From Streptomyces rochei (lineage in GTDB: Bacteria > Actinomycetota > Actinomycetes > Streptomycetales > Streptomycetaceae): 34,700 nucleotides of DNA. Shown here piece after piece: positions 14,146 through 24,789 of the stretch; within the stretch, counting starts at the first letter, position 1, and each line of letters starts with the position of its first letter. The stretch lies in contig MUMD01000070.1 in NCBI GenBank assembly GCA_002155895.1, positions 1-34,700 of the forward strand. Reading direction: 5' to 3'. The notes below the pieces were generated by a model, which saw only the letters and a list, made by a program, of their open reading frames with translations, ran no database searches and was not told the DNA's origin. Both the position numbers and the translations under genes were made by a program.

Positions 14146-15969
14146 ATGCGCTTCAGACACAAGGCCGCGGCGCTCGCGGCGACCCTGGCGCTTCCCTTCG
14201 CCGGGCTGGTCGGACTCGCGAGTCCGGCCCAGGCGGCCACGAGTGCGACGGCCACCTTCGCCAAGACCTCGGACTGGGGCACCGGCTTCGGCGGCAAGTG
14301 GACGGTGAAGAACACCGGCACCACCACCATCAACGCGTGGACCGTGGAGTGGGACTTCCCCTCCGGCACCAAGGTCACCTCCGCCTGGGACGCCACCGTC
14401 ACCAACTCGGGTGACCACTGGACCGCCAAGAACGTCGGCTGGAACGGCACCCTCGCCCCCGGGGCGTCCGTCTCCTTCGGCTTCAACGGCAGCGGACCCG
14501 GCTCCCCCGCCAACTGCAAGCTCAACGGCGGCAGCTGCGACGGCACCTCCGTCCCCGGCGACGCGGCCCCCTCCGCGCCCGGCACACCCACCGCCTCGGA
14601 CATCACCGACACCTCGGTGAAGCTGTCCTGGTCGGCGGCGACCGACGACAAGGGCATCAAGAACTACGACGTCCTGCGCGACGGCGCCAAGGTCGCCACG
14701 GTCACCGGCACCACCTACACCAACACCGGCCTGACCGCCGGCACCGACTACTCCTACACCGTCCAGGCCCGCGACACCGCCGACCAGACCGGTCCGGTCA
14801 GCGGCGCGGTGAAGGTCACCACCACCGGCGGGGGCGGCCCCCAGCCGCAGCCGGGCGACGAGGTCAAGCTCGGCTACTTCACCAACTGGGGCGTCTACGG
14901 GCGCAACTACCACGTGAAGAACCTGGTCACCTCCGGCTCCGCCGAGAAGATCACGCACATCAACTACGCCTTCGGCAACGTCCAGGGCGGCAAGTGCACC
15001 ATCGGTGACGCCTACGCCGACTACGACAAGGCGTACACCGCCGACCAGTCCGTCGACGGCGTCGCCGACACCTGGGACCAGCCGCTGCGCGGCAACTTCA
15101 ACCAGCTGCGCAAGCTGAAGGCCAAGTACCCGCACATCAAGGTGCTGTTCTCCTTCGGCGGCTGGACCTGGTCCGGTGGCTTCCCCGACGCGGTGAAGAA
15201 CCCGGCCGCCTTCGCGAAGTCCTGTCACGACCTGGTCGAGGACCCGCGCTGGGCCGATGTCTTCGACGGCATCGACCTGGACTGGGAGTACCCGAACGCC
15301 TGCGGCCTCAGCTGTGACACGACCAGTGCCCCGAACGCCTTCAGCACCATGATGAAGGCCATGCGCGCCGAGTTCGGCAACGACCTGGTCACCGCGGCCG
15401 TCACCGCCGACGCCTCCGACGGCGGCAAGATCGAGGCCGCCGACTACGGCGCCGCGGCGCAGTACATCGACTGGTACAACGTGATGACGTACGACTTCTT
15501 CGGCGCCTGGGCGAAGAACGGCCCGACCGCTCCGCACTCGCCGCTGACCTCGTACGACGGTATCCCGCAGCAGGGCTTCAACTCCGCCGAGGCGATCGCG
15601 AAGTTCAAGGCGGCCGGCGTGCCGTCCGACAAGCTCCTCCTCGGCATCGGCTTCTACGGCCGCGGCTGGACCGGCGTCACCCAGTCCGCGCCCGGCGGCA
15701 CCGCGACCGGCCCGGCGGCCGGCACCTACGAGGCGGGCATCGAGGACTACAAGGTCCTCAGGAACAGCTGCCCGGCCACCGGCACCGTCGCCGGCACCGC
15801 GTACGCGCACTGCGGCACCAACTGGTGGTCCTACGACACCCCGGCCACCGTCAAGTCCAAGATGGACTGGGCCGAGCAGCAGAAGCTCGGCGGCGCCTTC
15901 TTCTGGGAGTTCAGCGGTGACACCGCGAACGGCGAACTGGTGAGCGCCATCGACAGCGGTCTGAAGTAA
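14146..15969 (+). CDS. chiC: Secreted chitinase, CBM2-FnIII-GH18 (ChiC-like)
   Basis: 607 residues from ATG 14146 with AAGGAGG seven bases upstream. Signal peptide 1-30 (basic start MRFRHK, hydrophobic core, AQA-A cleavage). A CBM2 carbohydrate-binding domain follows (about 31-132: WGTGFGGKWTVKN, WTVEWDFPSG, and a Cys pair closing it). Next are a fibronectin type III domain (about 142-227: APGTPTASDITDTSVKLSWSAATD) and a Gly/Pro/Gln linker. The GH18 barrel (about 238-607) contains FSFGGWTWSGGF and the catalytic DGIDLDWE (D374, D377, D379, E381). E381 is the acid/base in the retaining, substrate-assisted mechanism. This is the architecture of S. lividans ChiC. It degrades chitin outside the cell, and the products feed N-acetylglucosamine uptake. 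Confidence 0.95.
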   Translation: MRFRHKAAALAATLALPFAGLVGLASPAQAATSATATFAKTSDWGTGFGGKWTVKNTGTTTINAWTVEWDFPSGTKVTSAWDATVTNSGDHWTAKNVGWNGTLAPGASVSFGFNGSGPGSPANCKLNGGSCDGTSVPGDAAPSAPGTPTASDITDTSVKLSWSAATDDKGIKNYDVLRDGAKVATVTGTTYTNTGLTAGTDYSYTVQARDTADQTGPVSGAVKVTTTGGGGPQPQPGDEVKLGYFTNWGVYGRNYHVKNLVTSGSAEKITHINYAFGNVQGGKCTIGDAYADYDKAYTADQSVDGVADTWDQPLRGNFNQLRKLKAKYPHIKVLFSFGGWTWSGGFPDAVKNPAAFAKSCHDLVEDPRWADVFDGIDLDWEYPNACGLSCDTTSAPNAFSTMMKAMRAEFGNDLVTAAVTADASDGGKIEAADYGAAAQYIDWYNVMTYDFFGAWAKNGPTAPHSPLTSYDGIPQQGFNSAEAIAKFKAAGVPSDKLLLGIGFYGRGWTGVTQSAPGGTATGPAAGTYEAGIEDYKVLRNSCPATGTVAGTAYAHCGTNWWSYDTPATVKSKMDWAEQQKLGGAFFWEFSGDTANGELVSAIDSGLK

Positions 15970-15983
15970 CCCTTGCTCACAGG

Positions 15984-16019
15984 GCCGAGGCCCGTCGCCC
16001 CCGGGCGGCGGGCCTCGGC
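15984..16019. terminator. Terminator after the chitinase gene
   Basis: A 16-bp stem (15984-15999 with 16004-16019) with one T-G wobble and a 4-nt loop CCCG, beginning 15 bp after the chitinase stop. It also faces the minus-strand DUF2550 gene that ends 38 bp further on and may stop both. Confidence 0.85.
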
Positions 16020-16056
16020 TCGTCCCGTGGAGGCACGGCCGGGTACGGCCGGTGAC

Positions 16057-16503
16057 TCAGGCGACGTTCACCCGCTGTCCGGGCGGGGCCGCCTCCAGCC
16101 ACGCGAGGAACCCGGTCAGCGCGTCCTCGCTCATCGCCAGTTCGAGCCGGGTGCCGCGGTGGAGACAGACGAGCACCACGGCGTCCGAGAGCAACGCCAG
16201 CTCCTCCTCCCCCTCGGGCAGCCGGCGGCCGGCCACTTCGATGGCCGAGCGCTCCAGTACCCGGCGCGGGCGGGGCGAGTACGAGAAGACGCGGTACCAC
16301 TCGACCCGGTCCCCGTTGTAGCGGGCCACGCCGTAGGCCCAGCCCTTGCCGCCGGCGTCGCCCTCCTTGGGGGCGTCCCAGCGCAGGGAGCAGTCGAAGG
16401 TGCCGCCCGAGCGCTGGATCAGCCGGCGGCGCAGTCCGAAGACGAAGAGCCCGATCACCACCAGGGCGACAACGATTCCGCACACAGTCAGAGCGAGGGC
16501 CAT
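16057..16503 (-). CDS. DUF2550 membrane-anchored protein, conserved next to atpC
   Basis: 148 residues from ATG 16503; GAGGAGG lies nine bases upstream, whereas a GTG two codons earlier would be only three bases from it. One N-terminal membrane helix (about 5-25, LTVCGIVVALVVIGLFVFGLRRR) is followed by a soluble domain with FDCSLRWDAP, GWAYGVARYNGDRVEWYRVFSYSPRPRRVL and a C-terminal LELAMSEDALTGFLAWLE. DUF2550 genes lie directly after atpC across actinobacteria, including mycobacteria (Rv1312). The conserved position suggests a link to the membrane or ATP synthase, but the function is not known. Confidence 0.9.
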   Translation of the reverse strand: MALALTVCGIVVALVVIGLFVFGLRRRLIQRSGGTFDCSLRWDAPKEGDAGGKGWAYGVARYNGDRVEWYRVFSYSPRPRRVLERSAIEVAGRRLPEGEEELALLSDAVVLVCLHRGTRLELAMSEDALTGFLAWLEAAPPGQRVNVA

Positions 16504-16540
16504 CGACACCGACCTCCTCGTCTCCTAGGTAACGGAACGG

Positions 16541-16607
16541 AAAAAACACCCGGATCTGCCTCAGCCGCGGCCGGGTCCGGATCGCTCCGGTCCCAGCCGC
16601 GGCTGAG
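16541..16607 (-). terminator. Terminator of the atp operon
   Basis: On the minus strand a 12-bp perfect stem (16607-16596 with 16571-16560, CTCAGCCGCGGC) is extended inward by GGG/CCC and CCGGA/TCCGG pairs around a TCGC loop. A T6 tract (16546-16541) follows about 13 nt later. Such a T run is rare in this genome. It lies 38 bp after the atpC stop. Confidence 0.85.
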
Positions 16608-16645
16608 TGACGTCAGGGCACGACGTTATCGCACAGTGCTGTGGA

Positions 16646-17020
16646 TCAGCGTCCTGCCGCCGCGCGCAGACGGACGTCCGCGCGACGCTCGGCGTGGGCG
16701 TCGCCCTCCGCCTTCGCGCGCTCGAGCTCCCGCTCCGCGCGCTGGACGTCGATCTCGTCCGACAGCTCGGCGATCTCGGCCAGCAGGGACAGCTTGTTGT
16801 CCGCGAACGAGATGAAACCGCCGTGCACCGCGGCGACGACCGTCCCACCGTCACTCGTACGGATGGTCACCGGGCCCGACTCCAGCACACCGAGCAGCGG
16901 CTGGTGACCGGGCATGACGCCGATGTCGCCGGACGTGGTGCGCGCGACGACCAGGGTGGCCTCGCCGGACCAGACCTCTCGGTCGGCCGCGACCAGCGCG
17001 ACGTGCAGCTCAGCAGCCAA
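16646..17020 (-). CDS. atpC: ATP synthase F1 epsilon subunit
   Basis: 124 residues from TTG 17020, with GAGGAG five bases upstream; the upstream GTG/ATG forms would bury this Shine-Dalgarno. The beta-sandwich domain (AAELHVALVAADREVWSGEATLVVARTTSGDIGVMPGHQPLLGVL) is about 1-85, and the C-terminal helical hairpin (DEIDVQRAERELERAKAEGDAHAERRADVRLRAA) about 88-122. The epsilon subunit links gamma to the c-ring and can inhibit ATP hydrolysis with its C-terminal helices. A hairpin 19-40 bp upstream of its start sits just before the Shine-Dalgarno. Confidence 0.96.
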   Translation of the reverse strand: MAAELHVALVAADREVWSGEATLVVARTTSGDIGVMPGHQPLLGVLESGPVTIRTSDGGTVVAAVHGGFISFADNKLSLLAEIAELSDEIDVQRAERELERAKAEGDAHAERRADVRLRAAAGR

Positions 17021-17038
17021 GGTGGCTCCTCGGGTCAC

Positions 17039-17060
17039 CACCCGGCAGGAGAGCCGGGTG
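17039..17060 (-). promoter_or_regulatory. Hairpin just upstream of the atpC ribosome-binding site
   Basis: CACCCGGC (17039-17046) and GCCGGGTG (17053-17060) form a perfect 8-bp stem with a 6-nt loop, ending 7 bp from the atpC Shine-Dalgarno. It may tune atpC translation or mark an RNA processing site. Confidence 0.45.
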
Positions 17061-17119
17061 TTGGTTACAAGTCTAAGGGGCGTGCCGGAGGGGACGGGGT
17101 GCGCCCGCCCCCTCCGGGT

Positions 17120-17151
17120 GGTGAGCCGTGCGGCTCACCGTGAGCCGAGGC

Positions 17152-17154
<3 letters not shown>
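17120..17154 (-). terminator. Tandem hairpins at the atpD-atpC junction
   Basis: GGTGAGCCG (17120-17128) pairs with CGGCTCACC (17131-17139). A second pair, TGAGCC/GGCTCA (17141-17154), overlaps the atpD stop codon. The repeated GTGAGCC/GGCTCAC units can pair in alternative ways. This resembles an intra-operon attenuator or mRNA stabiliser setting beta above epsilon output. Confidence 0.45.
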
Positions 17155-19505
<2,351 letters not shown>

Positions 19506-19525
19506 GAGTCAGGTCCTTCCTTACG

Positions 19526-21115
19526 TCACTTGGCGGCGGACGGGGCGTCCTCGCCGAGCAGCTTGCCGTCCGAGGTCTCGAACTGCTTCTTGAACGACGC
19601 GATCGCCTCGGCGACGGCCTGCAGGGTGTCGTCCGACATCTTGCCGCCCTCGCGGATGGAGGTCATGAGGCCCTGCTCCTGGCGGTGCAGGTACTCCAGC
19701 AGCTCCTTCTCGAAGCGGCGGATGTCGGCGACCGGCACCTCGTCCATCTTGCCGGTGGTGCCGGCCCAGACGGAGACGACCTGGTCCTCGGTGGCCATCG
19801 GCTGGTACTGGTCCTGCTTCAGCAGCTCGACCATGCGCTGACCGCGCTCCAGCTGCGACTTCGACGCGGCGTCCAGGTCGGAACCGAAGGCGGCGAACGC
19901 CTCCAGCTCACGGAACTGGGCGAGGTCCACGCGGAGGCGGCCGGAGACCTGCTTCATGGCCTTGTGCTGGGCGGAGCCACCGACCCGGGAGACCGAGATA
20001 CCGACGTTCAGGGCCGGGCGCTGACCGGCGTTGAACAGGTCGGACTCCAGGAAGCACTGGCCGTCGGTGATGGAGATGACGTTGGTCGGGATGAACGCCG
20101 AGACGTCGTTGGCCTTGGTCTCGACGATCGGCAGACCGGTCATCGAGCCGGCACCCATGTCGTCGGAGAGCTTGGCGCAACGCTCCAGGAGACGGGAGTG
20201 CAGGTAGAAGACGTCACCCGGGTAGGCCTCGCGGCCCGGCGGGCGGCGCAGCAGCAGCGACACGGCGCGGTAGGCGTCGGCCTGCTTCGACAGGTCGTCG
20301 AAGATGATCAGGACGTGCTTGCCCTCGTACATCCACTGCTGGCCGATGGCCGAGCCGGTGTACGGCGCCAGGTACTTGAAGCCGGCCGGGTCGGACGCCG
20401 GGGCGGCCACGATGGTCGTGTACTCCAGCGCGCCGTTCTCCTCCAGCGCGCGGCGGACCGACGCGATGGTGGAGCCCTTCTGGCCGATGGCGACGTAGAT
20501 GCAGCGGACCTGCTTGTTCACGTCGCCCGAGCGCCAGTTGTCGCGCTGGTTGATGATCGTGTCGACGGCCAGGGCGGTCTTGCCGGTCTGGCGGTCGCCG
20601 ATGATCAGCTGACGCTGACCGCGGCCGATCGGGGTCATGGCGTCGACGGCCTTGTAGCCCGTCTCCATCGGCTCGTGCACCGACTTGCGCTGCATGACCG
20701 TGGGGGCCTGCAGCTCGAGGGCGCGGCGGCCCTCGGTCTCGATCTCGCCGAGGCCGTCGATCGGGTTGCCGAGGGGGTCGACGACGCGGCCGAGGTAGCC
20801 CTCGCCCACGGCGACCGACAGGACCTCGCCGGTGCGGGTGACCGGCTGGCCCTCCTCGATGCCGCTGAACTCACCGAGGACGATGGCACCGATCTCGCGC
20901 TCCTCGAGGTTGAGGGCGAGGCCGAGGGTGCCGTCCTCGAACTTCAGCAGTTCGTTGGCCATGGCCGAGGGCAGGCCCTCGACCTTCGCGATGCCGTCGC
21001 CGGCAAGGGTGACCGTACCGACCTCCTCGCGCGAGGCCGCGTCCGGCTTGTACGACTGGACGAAGTTCTCCAGTGCGTCCCGGATCTCCTCCGGCCGGAT
21101 CGTGAGCTCCGCCAT
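19526..21115 (-). CDS. atpA: ATP synthase F1 alpha subunit
   Basis: 529 residues from ATG 21115 ([22 protein letters not shown], the usual N-terminus); the frame extends further upstream without a better start. P-loop GDRQTGKT (173-180), and [20 protein letters not shown] with the arginine finger. The C-terminal domain runs to about 515 and ends in an actinobacterial tail ([12 protein letters not shown]). It forms the non-catalytic nucleotide sites. The 168-bp gap before it holds an unusual repeat and hairpin. Confidence 0.98.
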   Translation of the reverse strand: MAELTIRPEEIRDALENFVQSYKPDAASREEVGTVTLAGDGIAKVEGLPSAMANELLKFEDGTLGLALNLEEREIGAIVLGEFSGIEEGQPVTRTGEVLSVAVGEGYLGRVVDPLGNPIDGLGEIETEGRRALELQAPTVMQRKSVHEPMETGYKAVDAMTPIGRGQRQLIIGDRQTGKTALAVDTIINQRDNWRSGDVNKQVRCIYVAIGQKGSTIASVRRALEENGALEYTTIVAAPASDPAGFKYLAPYTGSAIGQQWMYEGKHVLIIFDDLSKQADAYRAVSLLLRRPPGREAYPGDVFYLHSRLLERCAKLSDDMGAGSMTGLPIVETKANDVSAFIPTNVISITDGQCFLESDLFNAGQRPALNVGISVSRVGGSAQHKAMKQVSGRLRVDLAQFRELEAFAAFGSDLDAASKSQLERGQRMVELLKQDQYQPMATEDQVVSVWAGTTGKMDEVPVADIRRFEKELLEYLHRQEQGLMTSIREGGKMSDDTLQAVAEAIASFKKQFETSDGKLLGEDAPSAAK

Positions 21116-21210
21116 CTGAGTTCCCTGCTCTCCTTGTTGGGCCCGAAGTTTCACTTGGGGGGTATTCCACGAGTCGGGACTCCCCCCCAATGAGAGGTGA
21201 ATCCTCTGCA

Positions 21211-21261
21211 CGGCCCAACCAGGGCCGTCGTAAGTACGTACTGCTACTGCTACTGCTTTTT
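21211..21261. repeat. TACTGC tandem repeat, palindrome and hairpin in the atpH-atpA gap
   Basis: TACTGC is repeated three times in perfect tandem (21239-21256), followed by TTTTT (21257-21261). Directly beside it are the 10-bp palindrome AGTACGTACT (21233-21242) and a hairpin ACGGCCC-AACCA-GGGCCGT (21210-21228). In the transcribed (minus) sense the order is A5, (GCAGTA)3, palindrome, hairpin, then the atpA leader. This lies inside a 168-bp gap, the longest within the operon apart from atpI-atpB. Confidence 0.7.
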
Positions 21262-21283
21262 GTGCTGTTGTCGCGCGGGGGCG

Positions 21284-22099
21284 TCAGCTCGCCAGTCGGC
21301 GGCCGGCGTCCTCCAGACGGTCCGCGATGGAGCCGTTGATGACCTCGTCACCCACCTGCACCCGGATCCCGCCGAGGACCTCGGGGTCCACGTCGAGGTT
21401 GAGGTGCATCGGACGGCCGTAGACCTTCGCGAGGGCCGCGCCGAGGCGCTGCTTCTGCGTGTCGCTCAGCGGCACCGCCGAGGTGACGACGGCGACCATC
21501 CGGTCCCGCCGGTCGGCGGCGAGCTTGGACAGGGATTCGAGTCCCGACTCCAGGCTACGTCCCCGGGGCGCGGTGACAAGGCGCGTCACCAGACGCTCGG
21601 TGGTCCGCTCCGCCCGGCCGCCGAGCAGGCCGCGCAGCAGCTCGCTCTTGGCCGCGGTGGTGGCCGACCGGTTGGTCAGCGCGGCGCGCAGCTCGGTGTT
21701 CGAGGCGACGATCCGGCCGAACCGGAACAGCTCGTCCTCGACGTTGTCGAGCCGGCCCCGCTTCTGGGCGGCGGTGAGGTCGGCGGTGTTCGCCAGCTCC
21801 TCCAGGGCGTCCACCAGGTCGCGCGACTGCGACCAGCGGGAGCGCACCATGCCGGCCACCAGGTCGGCGGTCTGGCCGCTGATCTGGGTGCCGAGGAGAC
21901 GCTGGGCGAGTTCGGCCTTGGCCTCGCCGGCCTGCGCCGGGTCGGTGAGGACCCGACGCAGCGACACCTCGCGGTGGAGCAGCGCGGTGACGGCGGCCAG
22001 CTCGTCGGCGAGCGAGCCGGCGTCCACGGACGTGGAGTCCGTCAGCGCGTCGAGACGCTCGCGTGCGGCAGCCAGGGCCTCGCGGCTCGCTCCGTTCAT
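21284..22099 (-). CDS. atpH: ATP synthase delta subunit, long form with duplicated N-terminal domain
   Basis: 271 residues, about 95 longer than the E. coli subunit. The extra length is a second copy of the helical N-terminal domain. About 37-103 (VTALLHREVSLRRVLTDPAQAGEAKAELAQ...) and about 123-194 (DELFRFGRIVASNTELRAALTNRSATTAAKSELL...) align in layout: helix, short DP/NR turn, AKxEL helix, RLLG/GLLG, then LxALEELA/LESLSKLA. The C-terminal domain (197-271, VTSAVPLSDTQKQRLGAALAKVYG ... GGIRVQVGDEVINGSIADRLE) is canonical. Delta joins the stator b subunits to alpha. In mycobacteria the same extended delta is fused to b; here atpF and atpH only overlap by four bases. Confidence 0.95.
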   Translation of the reverse strand: MNGASREALAAARERLDALTDSTSVDAGSLADELAAVTALLHREVSLRRVLTDPAQAGEAKAELAQRLLGTQISGQTADLVAGMVRSRWSQSRDLVDALEELANTADLTAAQKRGRLDNVEDELFRFGRIVASNTELRAALTNRSATTAAKSELLRGLLGGRAERTTERLVTRLVTAPRGRSLESGLESLSKLAADRRDRMVAVVTSAVPLSDTQKQRLGAALAKVYGRPMHLNLDVDPEVLGGIRVQVGDEVINGSIADRLEDAGRRLAS

Positions 22100-22650
22100 C
22101 GGGTCGCCTCTGCCTTCGTCGCCTTGTCGTCCAGCTCGTCCAGGAAGCGGTCGATGACACGGCTCTGGCGGGCGTGGTCCTCGAGGGACTCGCCGACGAG
22201 CTTGCCGGCCAGCTCGGTGGCCAGCTTGCCGACGTCCTGGCGCAGCGCGGACGCGGCGGCCTTGCGGTCGGCCTGGATCTGGGCGTGACCGGCGGCGATG
22301 ATCTCCTCACGCTGCCGCTGGCCTTCCGCGCGCATCTCGGCGATGAGCGTGGCGCCCTGCTCCTGCGCCTCCTGGCGCAGGCGCGCGGCCTCGTGCCGGG
22401 CCTCGGCGAGCTGGGCCTTGTACTGCTCAAGGACGCTCTGGGCCTCGGTCTGCGCGGCCTCGGCCTTCTCGATACCGCCCTCGATGGCCTCGCGACGCTC
22501 TTCCAGAACCTTGTTGATGTTCGGGAGCAGCTTCTTGGCGAGGAAGCCGAAGACGATGACGAAGGCGATCAGGCCGATGACAAGCTCGGGGATCGGCGGA
22601 ATGAGAGGGTTCTCGCCCTCCGATGCCGCGATCGTGAGCAGCTGGCTCAT
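22096..22650 (-). CDS. atpF: ATP synthase Fo b subunit
   Basis: 184 residues. A short periplasmic start, one membrane helix (about 21-42, PELVIGLIAFVIVFGFLAKKLLP), then a long charged coiled coil (NKVLEERREAIEGGIEKAEAAQTEAQSVLEQYKAQLAEARHEAARLRQEAQEQG...) typical of b. It forms the peripheral stalk as a dimer. Its stop overlaps the atpH start (ATGA, 22096-22099). AAAGG lies seven bases before the ATG. Confidence 0.96.
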   Translation of the reverse strand: MSQLLTIAASEGENPLIPPIPELVIGLIAFVIVFGFLAKKLLPNINKVLEERREAIEGGIEKAEAAQTEAQSVLEQYKAQLAEARHEAARLRQEAQEQGATLIAEMRAEGQRQREEIIAAGHAQIQADRKAAASALRQDVGKLATELAGKLVGESLEDHARQSRVIDRFLDELDDKATKAEATR

Positions 22651-22690
22651 GTGGGTGCCTTTCGTCTAGTCGGCTGGTCTGTGTCAGCGA

Positions 22691-23828
<1,138 letters not shown>

Positions 23829-24053
23829 CGCGGGCTCCTTCATCGTGGCGCATGGGTACGGCAACCTCGTTGTGTCGGCGCGGCGCGGAGCCGCTGTACG
23901 GCACGGGACTGGTGTTACGGATGTGGGGGCGGCTGTGGGGCATCTCGCCTCGCGAATGAGCAGGCGTCAGCTGGGATGCCCGCGCCCGCGATGCCGCAGT
24001 TGGCACCGGACGATAGCAGGACTTCACATGCCTCTTTATCCCGGCCCTACCCC
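23829..24053 (-). other. 225-bp gap between atpI and atpB
   Basis: There is no gene here with a ribosome-binding site. On the minus strand TATCGT (24015-24010) fits a -10 consensus and could be an internal promoter for atpB onward, but no convincing -35 is seen. There is no strong terminator hairpin, so atpI and atpB are probably on one message. Confidence 0.4.
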
Positions 24054-24488
24054 TCACGACGAGTGGCCCGTCTTTTCGGGCTTTTCGCCCGACGATTCGG
24101 GTTCGACGTAGAGAATCTTGGACTTCATGTGGGCGCGCGTCTGGGCGGCGATCCAGGCGAGGGTGCCGGCGACCAGGGTGAGCGCGAAGGCCCGGGGGTT
24201 GAACAGCGTCGTGTTCTTGAACGCGGCGACGAAGATGAACAGCAGAAGAATCTGTGCCGCGTAGAGCATCAGGCCCATCGCTTGGAACAGGTGCGGAAGC
24301 GATTTGGCGGTGCGCTGGAGGATGTAGAGGCCCAGCCCCATGAAGAGGATCACCACGAGCGTCCCCACCACGGCACCGATCGCGCCCTTGCCGCCGGCGA
24401 CCACGGCGCTGACGACGGCGGCTACCGCGCCGACGGCAGCCGTGGGCACGGCAGCCTGAAGCAAGATCCGGACGTCATTGGACGGCAT
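24054..24488 (-). CDS. atpI: AtpI-like small membrane protein of the ATP synthase operon
   Basis: 144 residues from ATG 24488 with GGAG eight bases upstream. Four hydrophobic helices (about 8-30, 35-57, 68-92, 102-122) and a charged C-terminus (KSKILYVEPESSGEKPEKTGHSS). It occupies the position of mycobacterial Rv1303 and Streptomyces atpI. Such proteins are thought to help assemble the c-ring or stabilise the complex. Sequence similarity to E. coli AtpI is weak, so position supports the name more than motif. Confidence 0.88.
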   Translation of the reverse strand: MPSNDVRILLQAAVPTAAVGAVAAVVSAVVAGGKGAIGAVVGTLVVILFMGLGLYILQRTAKSLPHLFQAMGLMLYAAQILLLFIFVAAFKNTTLFNPRAFALTLVAGTLAWIAAQTRAHMKSKILYVEPESSGEKPEKTGHSS

Positions 24489-24614
24489 GGCGGCAACTCC
24501 GCTTTTCACAGGGGGCAGGGTGTCGTCATGGACGAGCGTAGTCCCGGGCCGAACGGTGTCCTGACGCTCAAGAGACCGTCGCACTACGGTCCTTAAGGCT
24601 TACCCGGGGGTTCT

Positions 24615-24630
24615 CGTGAACCGTATCACA
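24615..24630. promoter_or_regulatory. Candidate Rex operator (ROP) upstream of atpI
   Basis: CGTGAACCGTATCACA matches the Streptomyces Rex operator, which I recall as TGTGAACGCGTTCACA, at 11 of 16 positions, with the GTGAAC and TCACA half-sites intact and four of five mismatches in the centre. Rex binds DNA when NADH/NAD+ is low and leaves when NADH rises, controlling respiratory genes. The -10 of the promoter candidate (24625-24620, minus) lies inside it. Confidence 0.5.
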
Positions 24631-24649
24631 AACTATTTGATGAGGTCTT
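24620..24649 (-). promoter_or_regulatory. Candidate atp operon promoter
   Basis: On the minus strand AAGACC (24649-24644), 18-bp spacer, TACGGT (24625-24620). The -35 shares GACC with Streptomyces TTGACC boxes and the -10 fits TANNNT. Transcription would begin near 24613, giving a leader of about 125 nt to the atpI ATG. The -10 is inside the Rex-like site. Confidence 0.4.
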
Positions 24650-24666
24650 TACCTGTGGGTGTGCTT

Positions 24667-24690
24667 GCTGTCACACATGAGAGTGACAGC
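24667..24690. repeat. Perfect inverted repeat upstream of the atp promoter region
   Basis: GCTGTCAC (24667-24674) and GTGACAGC (24683-24690), loop of 8 nt. It lies between the phosphoglycosyltransferase stop and the atpI promoter candidate, so it may be a weak terminator for the upstream gene or an operator. Confidence 0.45.
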
Positions 24691-24789
24691 GCGCGTATGT
24701 GCAATTACTGCGCCCACTTGTCTGGTAATGGGGCACTTCGTTCCCCCACGACTTGGCAATGCTCTAGTCAGATTCTTACCTTGTGCCTC

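Larger units (their letters stand above)
24489..24789. other. 301-bp control region between the phosphoglycosyltransferase gene and atpI
   Basis: Unusually AT-rich for this genome. It contains the inverted repeat at 24667-24690, the promoter candidate at 24620-24649 and the Rex-like site at 24615-24630. A second TANNNT hexamer on the minus strand, TACGCT (24540-24535), lies 47 bp before atpI. No gene is supported. Confidence 0.6.

Noticed and set aside
14107-15810. 567-codon minus-strand frame opposite the chitinase
   Set aside because: Gly/Val/Asp-rich shadow frame; the plus strand has signal peptide, CBM2, FnIII and GH18 motifs.
23829-24053. Small gene between atpI and atpB
   Set aside because: The frames here are Arg/Ser-rich with no ribosome-binding site; the gap is better explained as leader sequence.
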